From assembly GCA_028378565.1 (NCBI GenBank), contig JAONMX010000011.1, positions 1 to 40,127 on the forward strand: 40,127 nt of DNA, given 5' to 3'. Below the pieces are notes generated by a model. The model was not told the origin of the DNA. It saw only the letters and a program-made list of their open reading frames with translations, and did not search any database. A program made the position numbers and the translations under genes. Origin of the DNA: Bacteriovoracaceae bacterium (GTDB taxonomy: Bacteria; Bdellovibrionota; Bacteriovoracia; Bacteriovoracales; Bacteriovoracaceae). Position 1 is the stretch's first letter, and the number at the start of each line of letters is the position of its first letter. Positions 1-9,900 of the stretch are shown here, piece by piece.

Positions 1-956
1 TTGAAAGTGGTACTGGAATTTCTGCTGAAGCAAGGTCTAAAACAATTGAAGTCATGGTTGATGACAAAGCAACGCCACAAGATCTAGTAAGGCCAGGACA
101 TATTTTTCCATTAATTGCAAAAAATGGTGGAGTCTTACAGAGAGCCGGACACACTGAAGCAGCTGTAGATTTAGCTAGATTAAGTGGTCATAAACCTATC
201 GGAGTTATTTGTGAAATAATTGATGATGATGGTGAGATGGCCAGAAGAGATAGATTATTTGTTCTTGCAAAAGAATGGAATATGAAAATAATTACCATTA
301 AAGACCTAATCGAATACAGAAGAGAAAATGATAATAAGCCGCTTGGTTTTGACGAATCATTAGTTAAGAAAACATCAGAAATAGATTTTCCTAATAAGCA
401 TGGTTTATTTAAGCTTCATATGTTTGAAAGTAGAGTTCATTCTTCTGAACATCATATTGCTCTCGTTAAAGGTGAAATCAACCCAGAAGAACCCGTGCTC
501 GTAAGAGTTCATAGTGAATGTTTAACAGGTGATATCTTTGGAAGTTTAAGATGTGAATGTGGTTCACAACTTGATAAGGCCATGGAAATAATAGAGCAAA
601 ATGGAAATGGAATTCTTGTATATCTAAGACAAGAAGGTAGAGGAATTGGTCTACCATCAAAAATTAAGGCCTATGAACTACAAGATGAAGGTTATGATAC
701 AGTTGAGGCCAATAAAAAATTAGGTTTTAAAGACGACCTTAGAGAATACGGAGTTGGTGCTCAAATACTAAAAATACTTGGTGTAAAAAAAATGAACCTA
801 TTAACTAATAATCCTAGAAAGATTGTAGGACTTAAAGGGTTTGATTTGAAAATTGTTGAAAGAACGCCACTTGTAATTGAACCGAATGAAACAAATTATA
901 AATATTTAAAAGCTAAGAAAGATAAACTGGGGCACTTGTTCCCTAATATAAAATAG
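1..956 (+). CDS. ribBA: RibBA, bifunctional riboflavin synthesis enzyme (5' end outside window)
   Basis: Two activities for riboflavin synthesis: 3,4-dihydroxy-2-butanone-4-phosphate synthase (N-terminal, from ribulose 5-phosphate) and GTP cyclohydrolase II (C-terminal). The frame is open from base 3, where residues GTGISAEARSKTIE of the DHBP synthase domain are read, so the ATG at 54 is internal and the gene starts upstream of the window. The DHBP part continues with RPGHIFPL, GGVLQRAGHTEAAVDL and GVICEI. The cyclohydrolase part shows the zinc cysteines in HSECLTGDIFGSLRCECG, then LRQEGRGIGL and LLTNNPRK. The gene ends 9 bases before ribH, so the two are co-transcribed. Identification is firm; only the missing start is uncertain. 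Confidence 0.95.
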   Translation, partial: ESGTGISAEARSKTIEVMVDDKATPQDLVRPGHIFPLIAKNGGVLQRAGHTEAAVDLARLSGHKPIGVICEIIDDDGEMARRDRLFVLAKEWNMKIITIKDLIEYRRENDNKPLGFDESLVKKTSEIDFPNKHGLFKLHMFESRVHSSEHHIALVKGEINPEEPVLVRVHSECLTGDIFGSLRCECGSQLDKAMEIIEQNGNGILVYLRQEGRGIGLPSKIKAYELQDEGYDTVEANKKLGFKDDLREYGVGAQILKILGVKKMNLLTNNPRKIVGLKGFDLKIVERTPLVIEPNETNYKYLKAKKDKLGHLFPNIK

Positions 957-965
957 GAGTTTTCT

Positions 966-1433
966 ATGGCAAATACTATAGAAGGTATGCTTAACGCAAA
1001 TGGAATGAAGTTTGGAATAGTTGTTGGTAGATTTAATGAATTTATTTCTAACAAATTACTAGGTGGAGCAATCGATTGTATTTACCGTCATGACGGTAAT
1101 GAAGATAATGTTGATGTTGCATGGGTTCCTGGTGCTTATGAAATTCCACTTGTAGCAAAGAAGATGGCCAAGTCAGGAAAGTATGATGCTGTTATATGTC
1201 TAGGTGCAGTTATTAGAGGTAGTACTCCGCATTTTGACTATGTTTCATCTGAAGTTTCAAAAGGTGTTTCTAAGGTTTCATTAGATACTGAAATTCCAAC
1301 AATATTTGGTGTTATTACAACTGACTCAATTGAACAAGCGATCGAAAGAGCAGGCACAAAAGTTGGCAATAAAGGTTGGGAAGCTGCTCTTGCTGGAATT
1401 GAAATGATTAGCTTACTTAAAAAGTTTAATTAA
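966..1433 (+). CDS. ribH: 6,7-dimethyl-8-ribityllumazine synthase
   Basis: Condenses the pyrimidine made from GTP with the butanone phosphate made by RibBA to give lumazine, the penultimate step of riboflavin synthesis. The 155-residue length is normal. Family motifs: [12 protein letters not shown] near the N-terminus, the WVPGAYEIP loop, [16 protein letters not shown] with the catalytic His, and [17 protein letters not shown]. The start has an AGGAG ribosome binding site. The last 8 bases overlap the end of uvrA on the other strand, so there is no room for a terminator of its own between the convergent genes. Confidence 0.96.
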   Translation: MANTIEGMLNANGMKFGIVVGRFNEFISNKLLGGAIDCIYRHDGNEDNVDVAWVPGAYEIPLVAKKMAKSGKYDAVICLGAVIRGSTPHFDYVSSEVSKGVSKVSLDTEIPTIFGVITTDSIEQAIERAGTKVGNKGWEAALAGIEMISLLKKFN

Positions 1434-4236
1434 GAACTTTCTTTAAGTAATGACCAGTATGAGACTTTTTGTTCTTTGATATTTTTTCTGGGGTACCAAA
1501 ATCAACAATGGTGCCCCCTTTATCTCCCCCATCGGGACCAAGATCTACAATATAATCTGAAGACTTTATAACATCTAAATTATGTTCAATCACAACTACG
1601 GTGTTCCCTTGCTCAACAAGGTGATCAATTGCTTTTAATAATATTTGAACATCCTTAAAGTGAAGACCTGTTGTTGGCTCGTCTAAAACATATAGACAGT
1701 GACCTTTTGTTTTCTTGGCCAATTCACGAGAAAGCTTAAGTCTTTGGGCCTCTCCACCAGAAAGGGTGGTTGCTGGCTGACCTAATTTCATATAGCCAAG
1801 ACCAACATCGTTCAATGTTTTTAAGATACGACCTATTTTCCCGTGATGTTTGAAAAACTCATAAGCATCAGAAATTTCCAGTTCTAAAACTTCAGCAATG
1901 TTTTTACCTTTATAGAGGACACTTAGCGTCTCATTGTTATAACGACGACCATTACACTCAGTACACTTTATATAAACGTCAGGAAGAAAATGCATTTCAA
2001 TTTTCTTAACACCATTACCTTCACATTCTTCGCAACGTCCCCCTTTTACATTAAAAGAAAAGCGTCCCACTTTATAACCTCTAATTTGAGATTCTGTTGT
2101 TAAACTAAATAATTTTCTTATTTCATCAAAGACACCTGAGTAAGTAGCAGGGTTGGAATTAGGAGTCCTGCCGATAGGGCTTTGATCTAGCTCAATAATC
2201 GACTTGATAGGATCTAGTCCACTAATAGATTTATAATTATCTCTGTAATAGAGATTTTTATCAGTTCTTGTTAAATGATACTTACAAGCTGGAACTAGAA
2301 CTTCATGGATGAGGGTCGATTTACCACTTCCACTAACACCAGTAATACAACTTAAAATTCCAAGAGGGATTTCAATATCTACTTTTTTAAGATTATTATG
2401 TGAAGCTCCCTTCAAGGAAATTACTTCATCATTTGTTCTTCTAAATTCCGGTACAGGAATAGATTCTTTCTTTTTAAGATAATCAGCTGTGATACTCTTC
2501 TTAGAGTTTAAAAACTTTTTAGTTACATCAGAAGCAACTACTTCACCACCAAAGTGCCCTGCTCCCGGGCCCATATCAATTATATAATCACTTTCAAGCA
2601 TGGTTTCTTCGTCATGTTCAACCACAATAATAGTATTTCCAATATCCCTAAGAGATTTCATGGTTTTAATAAGTTTAGTATTATCTTTTTGATGTAATCC
2701 AATTGAAGGTTCATCTAAAACATAGAGAACACCAGATAGAGCACTACCTATTTGAGTTGCTAGTCTTATTCTTTGAGATTCTCCACCTGATAGAGTGGCA
2801 GCACTTCTGTTGAGCGTAAGGTATGTTAATCCAACATCTACAAGAAAATTTAATCGATTGTATATTTCCTTAAGTAATTTTTCACCGATTACTAAATCTT
2901 GGCCTTTAAGTAACTTCTTTGAAAAAACTTTATGAGCATCTTCAATTGATAACTCACAAAGATCGATAATATTATACTTACCTATTTTAGTGGCCAGAGC
3001 ATAACGATTTAAACGTTTTCCCTCACACAAAGAACAGCGTTCAATCTTCATAAAATCTTCTAAACTTTTTCTAACTCTTTCACTCGTAGTTTCAGAGTAT
3101 TTTTTATCAAGCCACTTAAGAATACCAGGAAAGGGTTTTGAAAACTGAAAATGACTATTTTCACTTTTAAAGACATAATCATACTTTTTAGGAGAGCCAT
3201 TTAAGAGAATATCCTTTATTTTCTTTGGTAGATCCTCAAAAGAAGTCTTCTTACTAACGCCTTCCTCTTCCAAAATACATTCAACCATTTTAAAAAGAAA
3301 ATTATTCTTCTTTGTTAATGGCAAAATTGCACCTTTTAAAACAGGAAGTGATTGGTCACCGATAACTTCAACAAGGCTAAAATTTTTACTTTGTCCAATA
3401 CCATTACATTTTCCACATGCCCCAAGAGGACTATTAAAACTAAAAAGTCTTGGTTCTAAATCAGGAAAAACTTCGTTCGTATTTGGATTTATAAAATGTT
3501 CGCTAAATTTTAACAATTTATCATTGGCCAAAATATGTACGTGACCATCAGATAATTTTAGAGCATGCTCAACACTGTCAGACATTCTTTTATTAATATC
3601 TTTTCTGATCGCGAGTCTATCAATAACTACGGCCATTTCGTATTCTTGACCCTTCTTAAACTTAATATCTTCATCTAGGTTATGGACAACTCCATCAATT
3701 GCAATTCTTGTATAACCTTGGCTTAAATATTTAGTAATGATTTTCTTATAGTTATCAACATCTTTTATAGGACTAAGGACATGTATCTTTGTTTTTTCAG
3801 GGAGAGATAAAATTTCTTTAACAATCTGAGTAGGAGTATGTTTGGAGATTACTTCGTTAGTTTCGGGGTCATGTAATTTCCCTACTCTTGCAAAGAGAAC
3901 TCTTAGATAGTCATAAATTTCAGTTATTGTTCCTACTGTTGAACGAGGGTTCTTGGATGTACTTTTTTGATCGATTGCTATGGATGGACTTAAACCAGTG
4001 ATTGATTCAACATCTGGTGGTTGATGTTGACCTAGGAATTGTCTGGCGTAACTACTTAAAGATTCTATATATCTTCTTTGCCCTTCAACATAAATAGTAT
4101 CAAAGGCCAGTGATGATTTACCACTTCCACTTGGACCAGTTATAACAGTAAGTGAATTCTTTGGAATAGTTACAGACACACTTTTTAAGTTATGGACTCG
4201 TGCTTTATTTACATGAATATATTTATTTTCTTTCAT
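1426..4236 (-). CDS. uvrA: Excinuclease ABC subunit A
   Basis: DNA damage-sensing ATPase of nucleotide excision repair; as a dimer it loads UvrB on lesions. At 936 residues it is full length. There are two ABC ATPase modules: Walker [10 protein letters not shown] at residues 34-42 and GVSGSGKST near 630, signature motifs [12 protein letters not shown] and [12 protein letters not shown], and Walker B-type LDEPSIGLH and LDEPTTGLH. Zinc-binding cysteine pairs are visible as CGKCNG, CSLCEG, CEECEG and CTECNG. It is the last gene of the mfd-ppiC-surA-pdxA-uvrA run, starting 2 bases after the pdxA stop. Its 3' end overlaps ribH convergently by 8 bases. Confidence 0.98.
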   Translation of the reverse strand: MKENKYIHVNKARVHNLKSVSVTIPKNSLTVITGPSGSGKSSLAFDTIYVEGQRRYIESLSSYARQFLGQHQPPDVESITGLSPSIAIDQKSTSKNPRSTVGTITEIYDYLRVLFARVGKLHDPETNEVISKHTPTQIVKEILSLPEKTKIHVLSPIKDVDNYKKIITKYLSQGYTRIAIDGVVHNLDEDIKFKKGQEYEMAVVIDRLAIRKDINKRMSDSVEHALKLSDGHVHILANDKLLKFSEHFINPNTNEVFPDLEPRLFSFNSPLGACGKCNGIGQSKNFSLVEVIGDQSLPVLKGAILPLTKKNNFLFKMVECILEEEGVSKKTSFEDLPKKIKDILLNGSPKKYDYVFKSENSHFQFSKPFPGILKWLDKKYSETTSERVRKSLEDFMKIERCSLCEGKRLNRYALATKIGKYNIIDLCELSIEDAHKVFSKKLLKGQDLVIGEKLLKEIYNRLNFLVDVGLTYLTLNRSAATLSGGESQRIRLATQIGSALSGVLYVLDEPSIGLHQKDNTKLIKTMKSLRDIGNTIIVVEHDEETMLESDYIIDMGPGAGHFGGEVVASDVTKKFLNSKKSITADYLKKKESIPVPEFRRTNDEVISLKGASHNNLKKVDIEIPLGILSCITGVSGSGKSTLIHEVLVPACKYHLTRTDKNLYYRDNYKSISGLDPIKSIIELDQSPIGRTPNSNPATYSGVFDEIRKLFSLTTESQIRGYKVGRFSFNVKGGRCEECEGNGVKKIEMHFLPDVYIKCTECNGRRYNNETLSVLYKGKNIAEVLELEISDAYEFFKHHGKIGRILKTLNDVGLGYMKLGQPATTLSGGEAQRLKLSRELAKKTKGHCLYVLDEPTTGLHFKDVQILLKAIDHLVEQGNTVVVIEHNLDVIKSSDYIVDLGPDGGDKGGTIVDFGTPEKISKNKKSHTGHYLKKVLN

Positions 4237-4238
4237 TA

Positions 4239-5099
4239 TTAACCTAGTGTTAAGGCCTTCTTTAAAACATAGTAGATACCCATTGGATTTGCTTTATTCT
4301 TTCCGTATAAATCAAAAGCAGTTCCATGGTCCACGCTAAATCTTAAGAAAGGTAATCCACAAGTTATATTTATACCCTTTAATAGATTCTTTTGTTTAAA
4401 TAATGTTAGACCTTGGTCGTGATAACTAAAAATTCTCAACTGATTTGGCCGATACATATTAAAAATAGTGTCAGCTGGATAGGGTCCAAATATTGGTAAC
4501 TTACTATTAGTACTCTTAATATATTCTTTAAGAACTTCTTCATCAGTCCCAAGAAGTCCGTTTTCACCTGCATGAGGATTAATACCTGAAAAGAGTAGCT
4601 CGTTGACACTAAAGCCAACTCTTTTTGCAGTAGTTAAAGCAAGGTCAATTTTAGTGTTGATTACATCTAGTGACAGGTTGTCTGTAACTTGTGAAAGAGG
4701 AATATGGTCTGTCAGTAATACGTTTAAAGAATCATCATCTAAGAAACACATGGTAAGTTCTTTATTAAATCTTTTCCTAAAGTATTCCGTATATCCTTTT
4801 GTATTAGTTCCTTTCCATGACAAGGTATCTTTACTTGTTGGAAGAGTTACAAGAATGTCATCATCGTTCATTGTTTCAATAGCAAGCTCTAAAGAGTCAC
4901 AAGCTAGATTTTGTGTTTCTAGAAATACGGTTTTAACAAGGCAATGCTTTAATCCTAGTAAGGCTAAATTTTCTTCAAGGACTTTTTTAGATGTATATAG
5001 TGTAATGTTTGAAAGTTCTTCTTTAGTTAAAAGAAACATTGATTTAAGGAAAATTTCGAGGCCAATCCCTTTGGGATGACCAGATGAAACATGAATCAT
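4239..5099 (-). CDS. pdxA: 4-hydroxythreonine-4-phosphate dehydrogenase
   Basis: Oxidises 4-phosphohydroxy-L-threonine in the DXP-dependent pathway to pyridoxal 5'-phosphate. Motifs include the N-terminal SSGHPKGIGLEI, the metal-site histidines in TDHIPLSQV, SYHDQGL and DHGTAFD, and INPHAGENGLLGTDE. At 286 residues it is shorter than the roughly 330 usual in enterobacteria, mainly through a compact N-terminal half. Its ATG overlaps the stop of the surA-like gene by one base and uvrA follows after 2 bases, so translation is probably coupled. A surA-pdxA neighbourhood is also known in E. coli. Confidence 0.9.
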   Translation of the reverse strand: MIHVSSGHPKGIGLEIFLKSMFLLTKEELSNITLYTSKKVLEENLALLGLKHCLVKTVFLETQNLACDSLELAIETMNDDDILVTLPTSKDTLSWKGTNTKGYTEYFRKRFNKELTMCFLDDDSLNVLLTDHIPLSQVTDNLSLDVINTKIDLALTTAKRVGFSVNELLFSGINPHAGENGLLGTDEEVLKEYIKSTNSKLPIFGPYPADTIFNMYRPNQLRIFSYHDQGLTLFKQKNLLKGINITCGLPFLRFSVDHGTAFDLYGKNKANPMGIYYVLKKALTLG

Positions 5100-5995
5100 T
5101 AGAATATTTTAATGTAGTGTTTTGTAGATTCCGAATCTAGCCAAACTTTTTTGATATTACCTACATTTTTTGAAAAGATTTTATTATAAAGTCTATCTCT
5201 CGCCTGCAAGAAAGCTTCACTATCAGTTACAGTTTTTTCTCTTACGTAAAAGACATGATAGTAGTTTCCAATTAAAAGAGGTTTACTGAACTCACCCTTT
5301 TGTGTGGTTCTTAATACTCTCTGTAGGTTCTTTGTTAAACCGTCTTGTTTTAATTCACCTAAGTCATCAACTGAAATTTTTAACTTACTTTGATTAGTTT
5401 CTTTGAACTTTTTAACAATGCTCTTGAGGTTTCTTCTCGTTTTTCGTGAAACACTTTTCTTAGGAACGGTATAATCCGTTAAGGCATACTTGAATGTGTT
5501 TGATCGAGACTTTTTATTTTTCTTATAGAACTCATTTTTTAGTTCTTGATCAGTGATACTTACTAGCGGTTGAATGATTCTTGATAGAAATAAATTATAC
5601 TCAATAGTTTCTCTAATCAATTCGAAGTACTCATCAAATGTAAAATTATTACTTTTTAGAAAGCTTAATAAAGCTTTACGATTTAATCTTAAGCGACTTT
5701 CTGTAGCTTTAATTTGTGATTCAACTTGATCATCTGAAACAATATAACCAATCTCCGCTAGCTTTTCTCTGATAACAACTCTTTCAACTTTTAATTTAAC
5801 AAGTTCATTATTTGAAAATTTTGATTTATTAAAAATTTGAGGACTGATTTTACGTCTTGCCGGTAAACTTTTTTTAAGCCTTTTAATTTGGCTTAATGTG
5901 ATAATTTTTTCATTAACCACGGCCATGGTTTTATCTAAAACTTTAGAATGAATAGTAAGACTAAATAGTAATGAGAAAATAAGTAATAGTTTCAT
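5099..5995 (-). CDS. SurA-like periplasmic chaperone
   Basis: Probable periplasmic folding factor for outer-membrane or secreted proteins. Residues 1-17 form a signal peptide (MKLLLIFSLLFSLTIHSK). Next comes the SurA N-terminal signature (VVNEKIITLSQIKRL, then a helical domain with EKLAEIGYIVSDDQVE). Residues of roughly 200-250 (DDLGELKQDG, TQKGEFSKPL, GNYYHVFYVREK) look like a degenerate parvulin domain: the GDxG, G-E/S-P and GYHI segments are recognisable, but the leading A-x-HIL strand is missing, so isomerase activity is doubtful. It is co-directional with a second parvulin gene upstream and pdxA downstream. The family call is good; the exact role is inferred. Confidence 0.75.
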   Translation of the reverse strand: MKLLLIFSLLFSLTIHSKVLDKTMAVVNEKIITLSQIKRLKKSLPARRKISPQIFNKSKFSNNELVKLKVERVVIREKLAEIGYIVSDDQVESQIKATESRLRLNRKALLSFLKSNNFTFDEYFELIRETIEYNLFLSRIIQPLVSITDQELKNEFYKKNKKSRSNTFKYALTDYTVPKKSVSRKTRRNLKSIVKKFKETNQSKLKISVDDLGELKQDGLTKNLQRVLRTTQKGEFSKPLLIGNYYHVFYVREKTVTDSEAFLQARDRLYNKIFSKNVGNIKKVWLDSESTKHYIKIF

Positions 5996-6001
5996 AATTA
6001 A

Positions 6002-6024
6002 CCTCTAACAATGTGAGTTAGAGG
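6002..6024 (-). promoter_or_regulatory. Hairpin covering the surA-like ribosome binding site
   Basis: On the minus strand the message reads CCTCTAAC, a 7-base loop, then GTTAGAGG, followed by TTAATT and the ATG of the surA-like gene. The 8 base pairs are perfect, and the purine-rich Shine-Dalgarno sequence AGAGG lies inside the 3' arm. If the stem forms, the ribosome binding site is hidden. This suggests translational control or simple damping of expression relative to the upstream ppiC-like gene. The structure is seen directly; the control function is inferred. Confidence 0.5.
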
Positions 6025-6064
6025 ATAGTTTATGAAATGGCTTCTAACAAGTCGCGAATAGTAA

Positions 6065-6886
6065 TTATTTAAGAAGTTTTTTGTTAATTGAAACCTTTTG
6101 TCCTTTTCTTAACTCTTTGAAATAGTTAGAAAGTACAGTGTCTCTTTTGCGATCGTAGACAATTTTTTTATACATTGGTGTATTAATACTTTTATAGTCT
6201 TTTTTCGCTATGACCTTAATGATGTGATAACCAAACTGCGTTCTGACAGGAGGTGTAATAAAGTCATTTGGCTTACCATTAATAGCTCTAAAGTATTCAG
6301 GCGCCATCCTTACAGCTGGTACAAATCCCATATCTCCACCACTTGGTGCAGTAGAAGATTGTGAGTATTTATTTGCTAATTCAGCAAATTTTGAAGGGTC
6401 TTTTTTGAGTTGCTCATATACTTTAAGCGCCTGTGTTATGGCCGCCTTTGTTTCTTCTTTTTCTGGAGTTGCTCTTACTCTAAAAAGGATGTGAGCCGTT
6501 CTATATTCAGGATGATTATTATAATAACTTTTAACATCATCATCTGTTACAACAATCTTCTTAAGTCTTTGCTCATTATCTTTTGAAATTTGAGCATGAT
6601 ATAAAATGTCGTTAAGCTTTTCTTTAACTATTGGGTTATCGTCAAGGTTTGCCTTAAGGGCCCTGTGGACGCCAAGCTCTTTGTTGATCAAATCATTTAG
6701 AACTTTTTCTTTCGTTACAATCTTATCCGAAACAAATAATAAATTTTGATTATAGGCTTTTTCTAAAGCACTTAATGTAATTTTTCTACCATTTACCGTT
6801 GCAACTACTGGATCTTTTGGAGCACTATAAGCGTTCATAGAAAGTAAGAAAGTAGTTGTTAAAACTGATAATGTTTTTAGCATCAT
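6065..6886 (-). CDS. Parvulin-type peptidyl-prolyl isomerase, periplasmic
   Basis: Cis-trans prolyl isomerase of the PpiC/PrsA/SurA class acting outside the inner membrane. A signal peptide (residues 1 to about 21, ending near NAYSA) precedes a helical SurA-N-like domain (VATVNGRKITLSALEKAYNQ) and one complete parvulin domain at about residues 130-235: YRTAHILFRVRA, FAELANKYSQSSTAPSGGDMGFV, ITPPVRTQFGYHIIKV. Unlike its downstream neighbour, all core parvulin motifs are intact. It starts 63 bases after mfd and is followed by the hairpin-controlled surA-like gene. Confidence 0.88.
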   Translation of the reverse strand: MMLKTLSVLTTTFLLSMNAYSAPKDPVVATVNGRKITLSALEKAYNQNLLFVSDKIVTKEKVLNDLINKELGVHRALKANLDDNPIVKEKLNDILYHAQISKDNEQRLKKIVVTDDDVKSYYNNHPEYRTAHILFRVRATPEKEETKAAITQALKVYEQLKKDPSKFAELANKYSQSSTAPSGGDMGFVPAVRMAPEYFRAINGKPNDFITPPVRTQFGYHIIKVIAKKDYKSINTPMYKKIVYDRKRDTVLSNYFKELRKGQKVSINKKLLK

Positions 6887-6949
6887 ATAATCCTTGAGCG
6901 TTGTTTCATTTTATTATAGCAAATTTTCACCCAATTCTAAGTAAAAACG

Positions 6950-9900
6950 CTAACATGGAACAATTTGCTCAGCAATATGTTTACTAAAGTTGAGTAAATA
7001 GCTTGGAGATACTGCTTCTTTGTTATGACAAAGGACTTTGAAATCTGGACTAAACTTGTAGATCTTTGGTCTACTCATGAAAAGCTGAACAACATTGGAT
7101 TGTAGATCATTATTCTCGCTTAAAGTGTCCTTGTTGAACTTTAAGCTAATATTAGAACCGTTGATCTGAATGTGGCTGATACCTGTTTTACTTAAAATAA
7201 TTCGACAATTAAGAACATGAAATAGGTTATCTAACTCAACTGGAATAGCACCAAAGATATCAATTAAATCTTCTCTTTGATTATCTAAACTTTCAAAAGT
7301 TTCTGCGTTAGATAATTTTTTATAATGACGAAGTCGCTCTTTTGAATCATGTATATAAGTTTGAGGGATGAAGGCTGGCCATGGCGTGGAAATTTCAATA
7401 TTTCTGTTAACTCTATTCTTCTCACCTTTTAGGTTTCTAATAGAGTCTTGAAGTAATTCTGTATAAAGTTCCAGACCTACTGACTCTAAGTGACCAGACT
7501 GATTAGCACCAAGAATATCTCCCGCTCCTCTAATTTCTAAATCACAATTTGCAATATTAAAACCAGAGCCCATATCAGCATAGGTCTGTAGTGCTTTAAG
7601 TCTCTTTTCTGCTACATTTGATAAATTACGATCATTTGGTATGACAAAATAGCAATAAGCTTTCTTGTCAGAGCGTCCAATTCGACCTCTTAACTGATGA
7701 AGTTGAGCTAGACCAAAAGTATCGGCCCTCTCAATGATCATAGTATTTGCAGATGGAATATCAATACCACTTTCAATAATGGTTGTTGCAATTAAAATTT
7801 GATACTCACCTTGATAGAATGCCTTCATTCTCTTTTCAAGTTCTCTTTCAGGTAATTGACCATGACCAATGACAATCTTTGCATTGGGTACCAACTTTCT
7901 AACCTTTGAAGAAAATTGTTCTATATCGCTTACTTTGTTATGAACAATAAATACTTGCCCACCTCTTGATAGCTCTTTTTTGATAGCTGTTTGAAGCGTT
8001 AGATCATCTTGTTTAATAATATAGCTTTTTATGGATTGTCTTTTTGGTGGCGGAGTTTTTATTAAACTTAAATCTCTTAACCCTAGAAATGCTAATTGCA
8101 TTGTTCTAGGAATTGGAGTTGCTGTTAGTGTTAAAAAATCTACAGAACTCTTCATAGCTTTAAGCTTTTCTTTATGGCCAACACCAAAACGCTGCTCTTC
8201 ATCAACAATAACCAATCCAAGGTCATTGTATTTAATTTTGTCACTGAGAAGCTTATGAGTTCCAATTAGAATATCAATTTCCCCTTTTTCAGCTTTATCT
8301 AAAATCTGTGAAGTTTCTTTAGGGGTTTTAAATCTAGAAATGAAGTTTATATTTACAGGAAAGTTTCTAAACCTTTTTACGAAAGAGTTATAATGTTGAA
8401 GTGCAAGAATTGTAGTAGGAACTAGTACGGCAACTTGCTTATGATCAAGCACAGCTTTAAAGGCTGCCCTCATTGCAACTTCTGTTTTACCAAAGCCAAC
8501 ATCGCCACAGACAAGGTAGTCCATTGGTTTAGGCTTTTGCATAACATCCACTACGTCATGTATTGCTTGCATTTGATCTTTAGTTTCCTGAAAAGGAAAA
8601 GACAATTCAAAGTCTCGGTACATATCATCGGGTGGGCTAAAAGCATATGCAGAAGAAGTTTCTCTTTGTGCTTGTAATTCTAATAAATCAAAAGCGAGCT
8701 TTTTGGCAGACTCTCTGGCCCTCTTTTTTACATTAGCAAACTTATTTGTTCTTAATGAGTCAGGCTTGAGTGCTGCTAAGCTGTCAGCATGTTTTTGAAT
8801 AAGGTTTATTTTATAAACAGGAACATATACCTTATCGCCGCTTTGATAATCTAAAATGATAAAATCACTTTCTTGTCCGCCAAAAGTCATTGTCTCTAAG
8901 CCTTGGAAGACTCCGAGACCATGTTCACTATGGATGACAAAATCACCTTTCTTTAGGGTAGATAATTGCTCGGCAAATAAGTCATAATCTTGCTTTTGGT
9001 GGGTCTTTGCTTTTTTCTTTTTACTAGAAAAAATATCACCATCTGTAAGAACAACTAGGTTTTCATTTTTATAATAAAAACCATTTGAAAGTTCATACTT
9101 TACATAACTAATAGAATTTTCAATCTTAGAATCGATTACTTCAAGAAGATGTTTGAACTCATTAAGAGAGTTATCATTTGAGTAAACAAATAAAACTTTT
9201 CCACCAAAGCGTATTGAATCTTGGGCCAACTTAGTAAAGTTTTTCAGAATAATTTCTTTATTAGATTTACCCTCAACTTTTTCATCTATCAAAGGAAGAA
9301 GAGGTTGAAGTGATAATGAAGTAAATTTACTAGAATTATTAAAGTCAGCACCGATTTCTACATGATTTGTGCAATAAGTGCTTTTAGATATCAGGTCTAA
9401 AATAGAAGTATCTAAATTATAAATTTGTTGAGGCTTAGGAAGAGGATCACTATTTATAACGTCACTATGATAAAAATCATAACTCTCGAGTACAGAATCA
9501 ATTAACTCGTTCAGGTTTTGTTCAACGGAATTAGACTCAAATATATAAACATTTAGATCTTTAAATTCTTTTTCTAAAACTTCTAAAAATGAAGTGGCAT
9601 TTTTAAAAAATAGTGGAAGATAGATTGGATAGTTTTCGAATAACTCTTGTTGAGATAACTTTTGAAAGAATGATTTTCTTTTTTCAACTCTATCTTTAAA
9701 TTTTAATGATGGGTTTGGTAAATTTTCTCTAAGAGTCAGTGAGAAACCGTCTTGGCAGAATATTCCAGGACAAGGTGCAATGCTTAGTTGCTCTAAAGGT
9801 TTATCTTTAATAGTCCTATTAGTGTCAGCATCTATTGAAAATATTTCTTCAATCATATCGTCAAAATAATGAATTCTTATAGGATCAGATGAAATAGGAA

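Noticed and set aside
54-956. ribBA starting at the ATG at base 54
   Set aside because: The frame is open to the left edge and encodes conserved DHBP synthase residues, so the ATG is internal.
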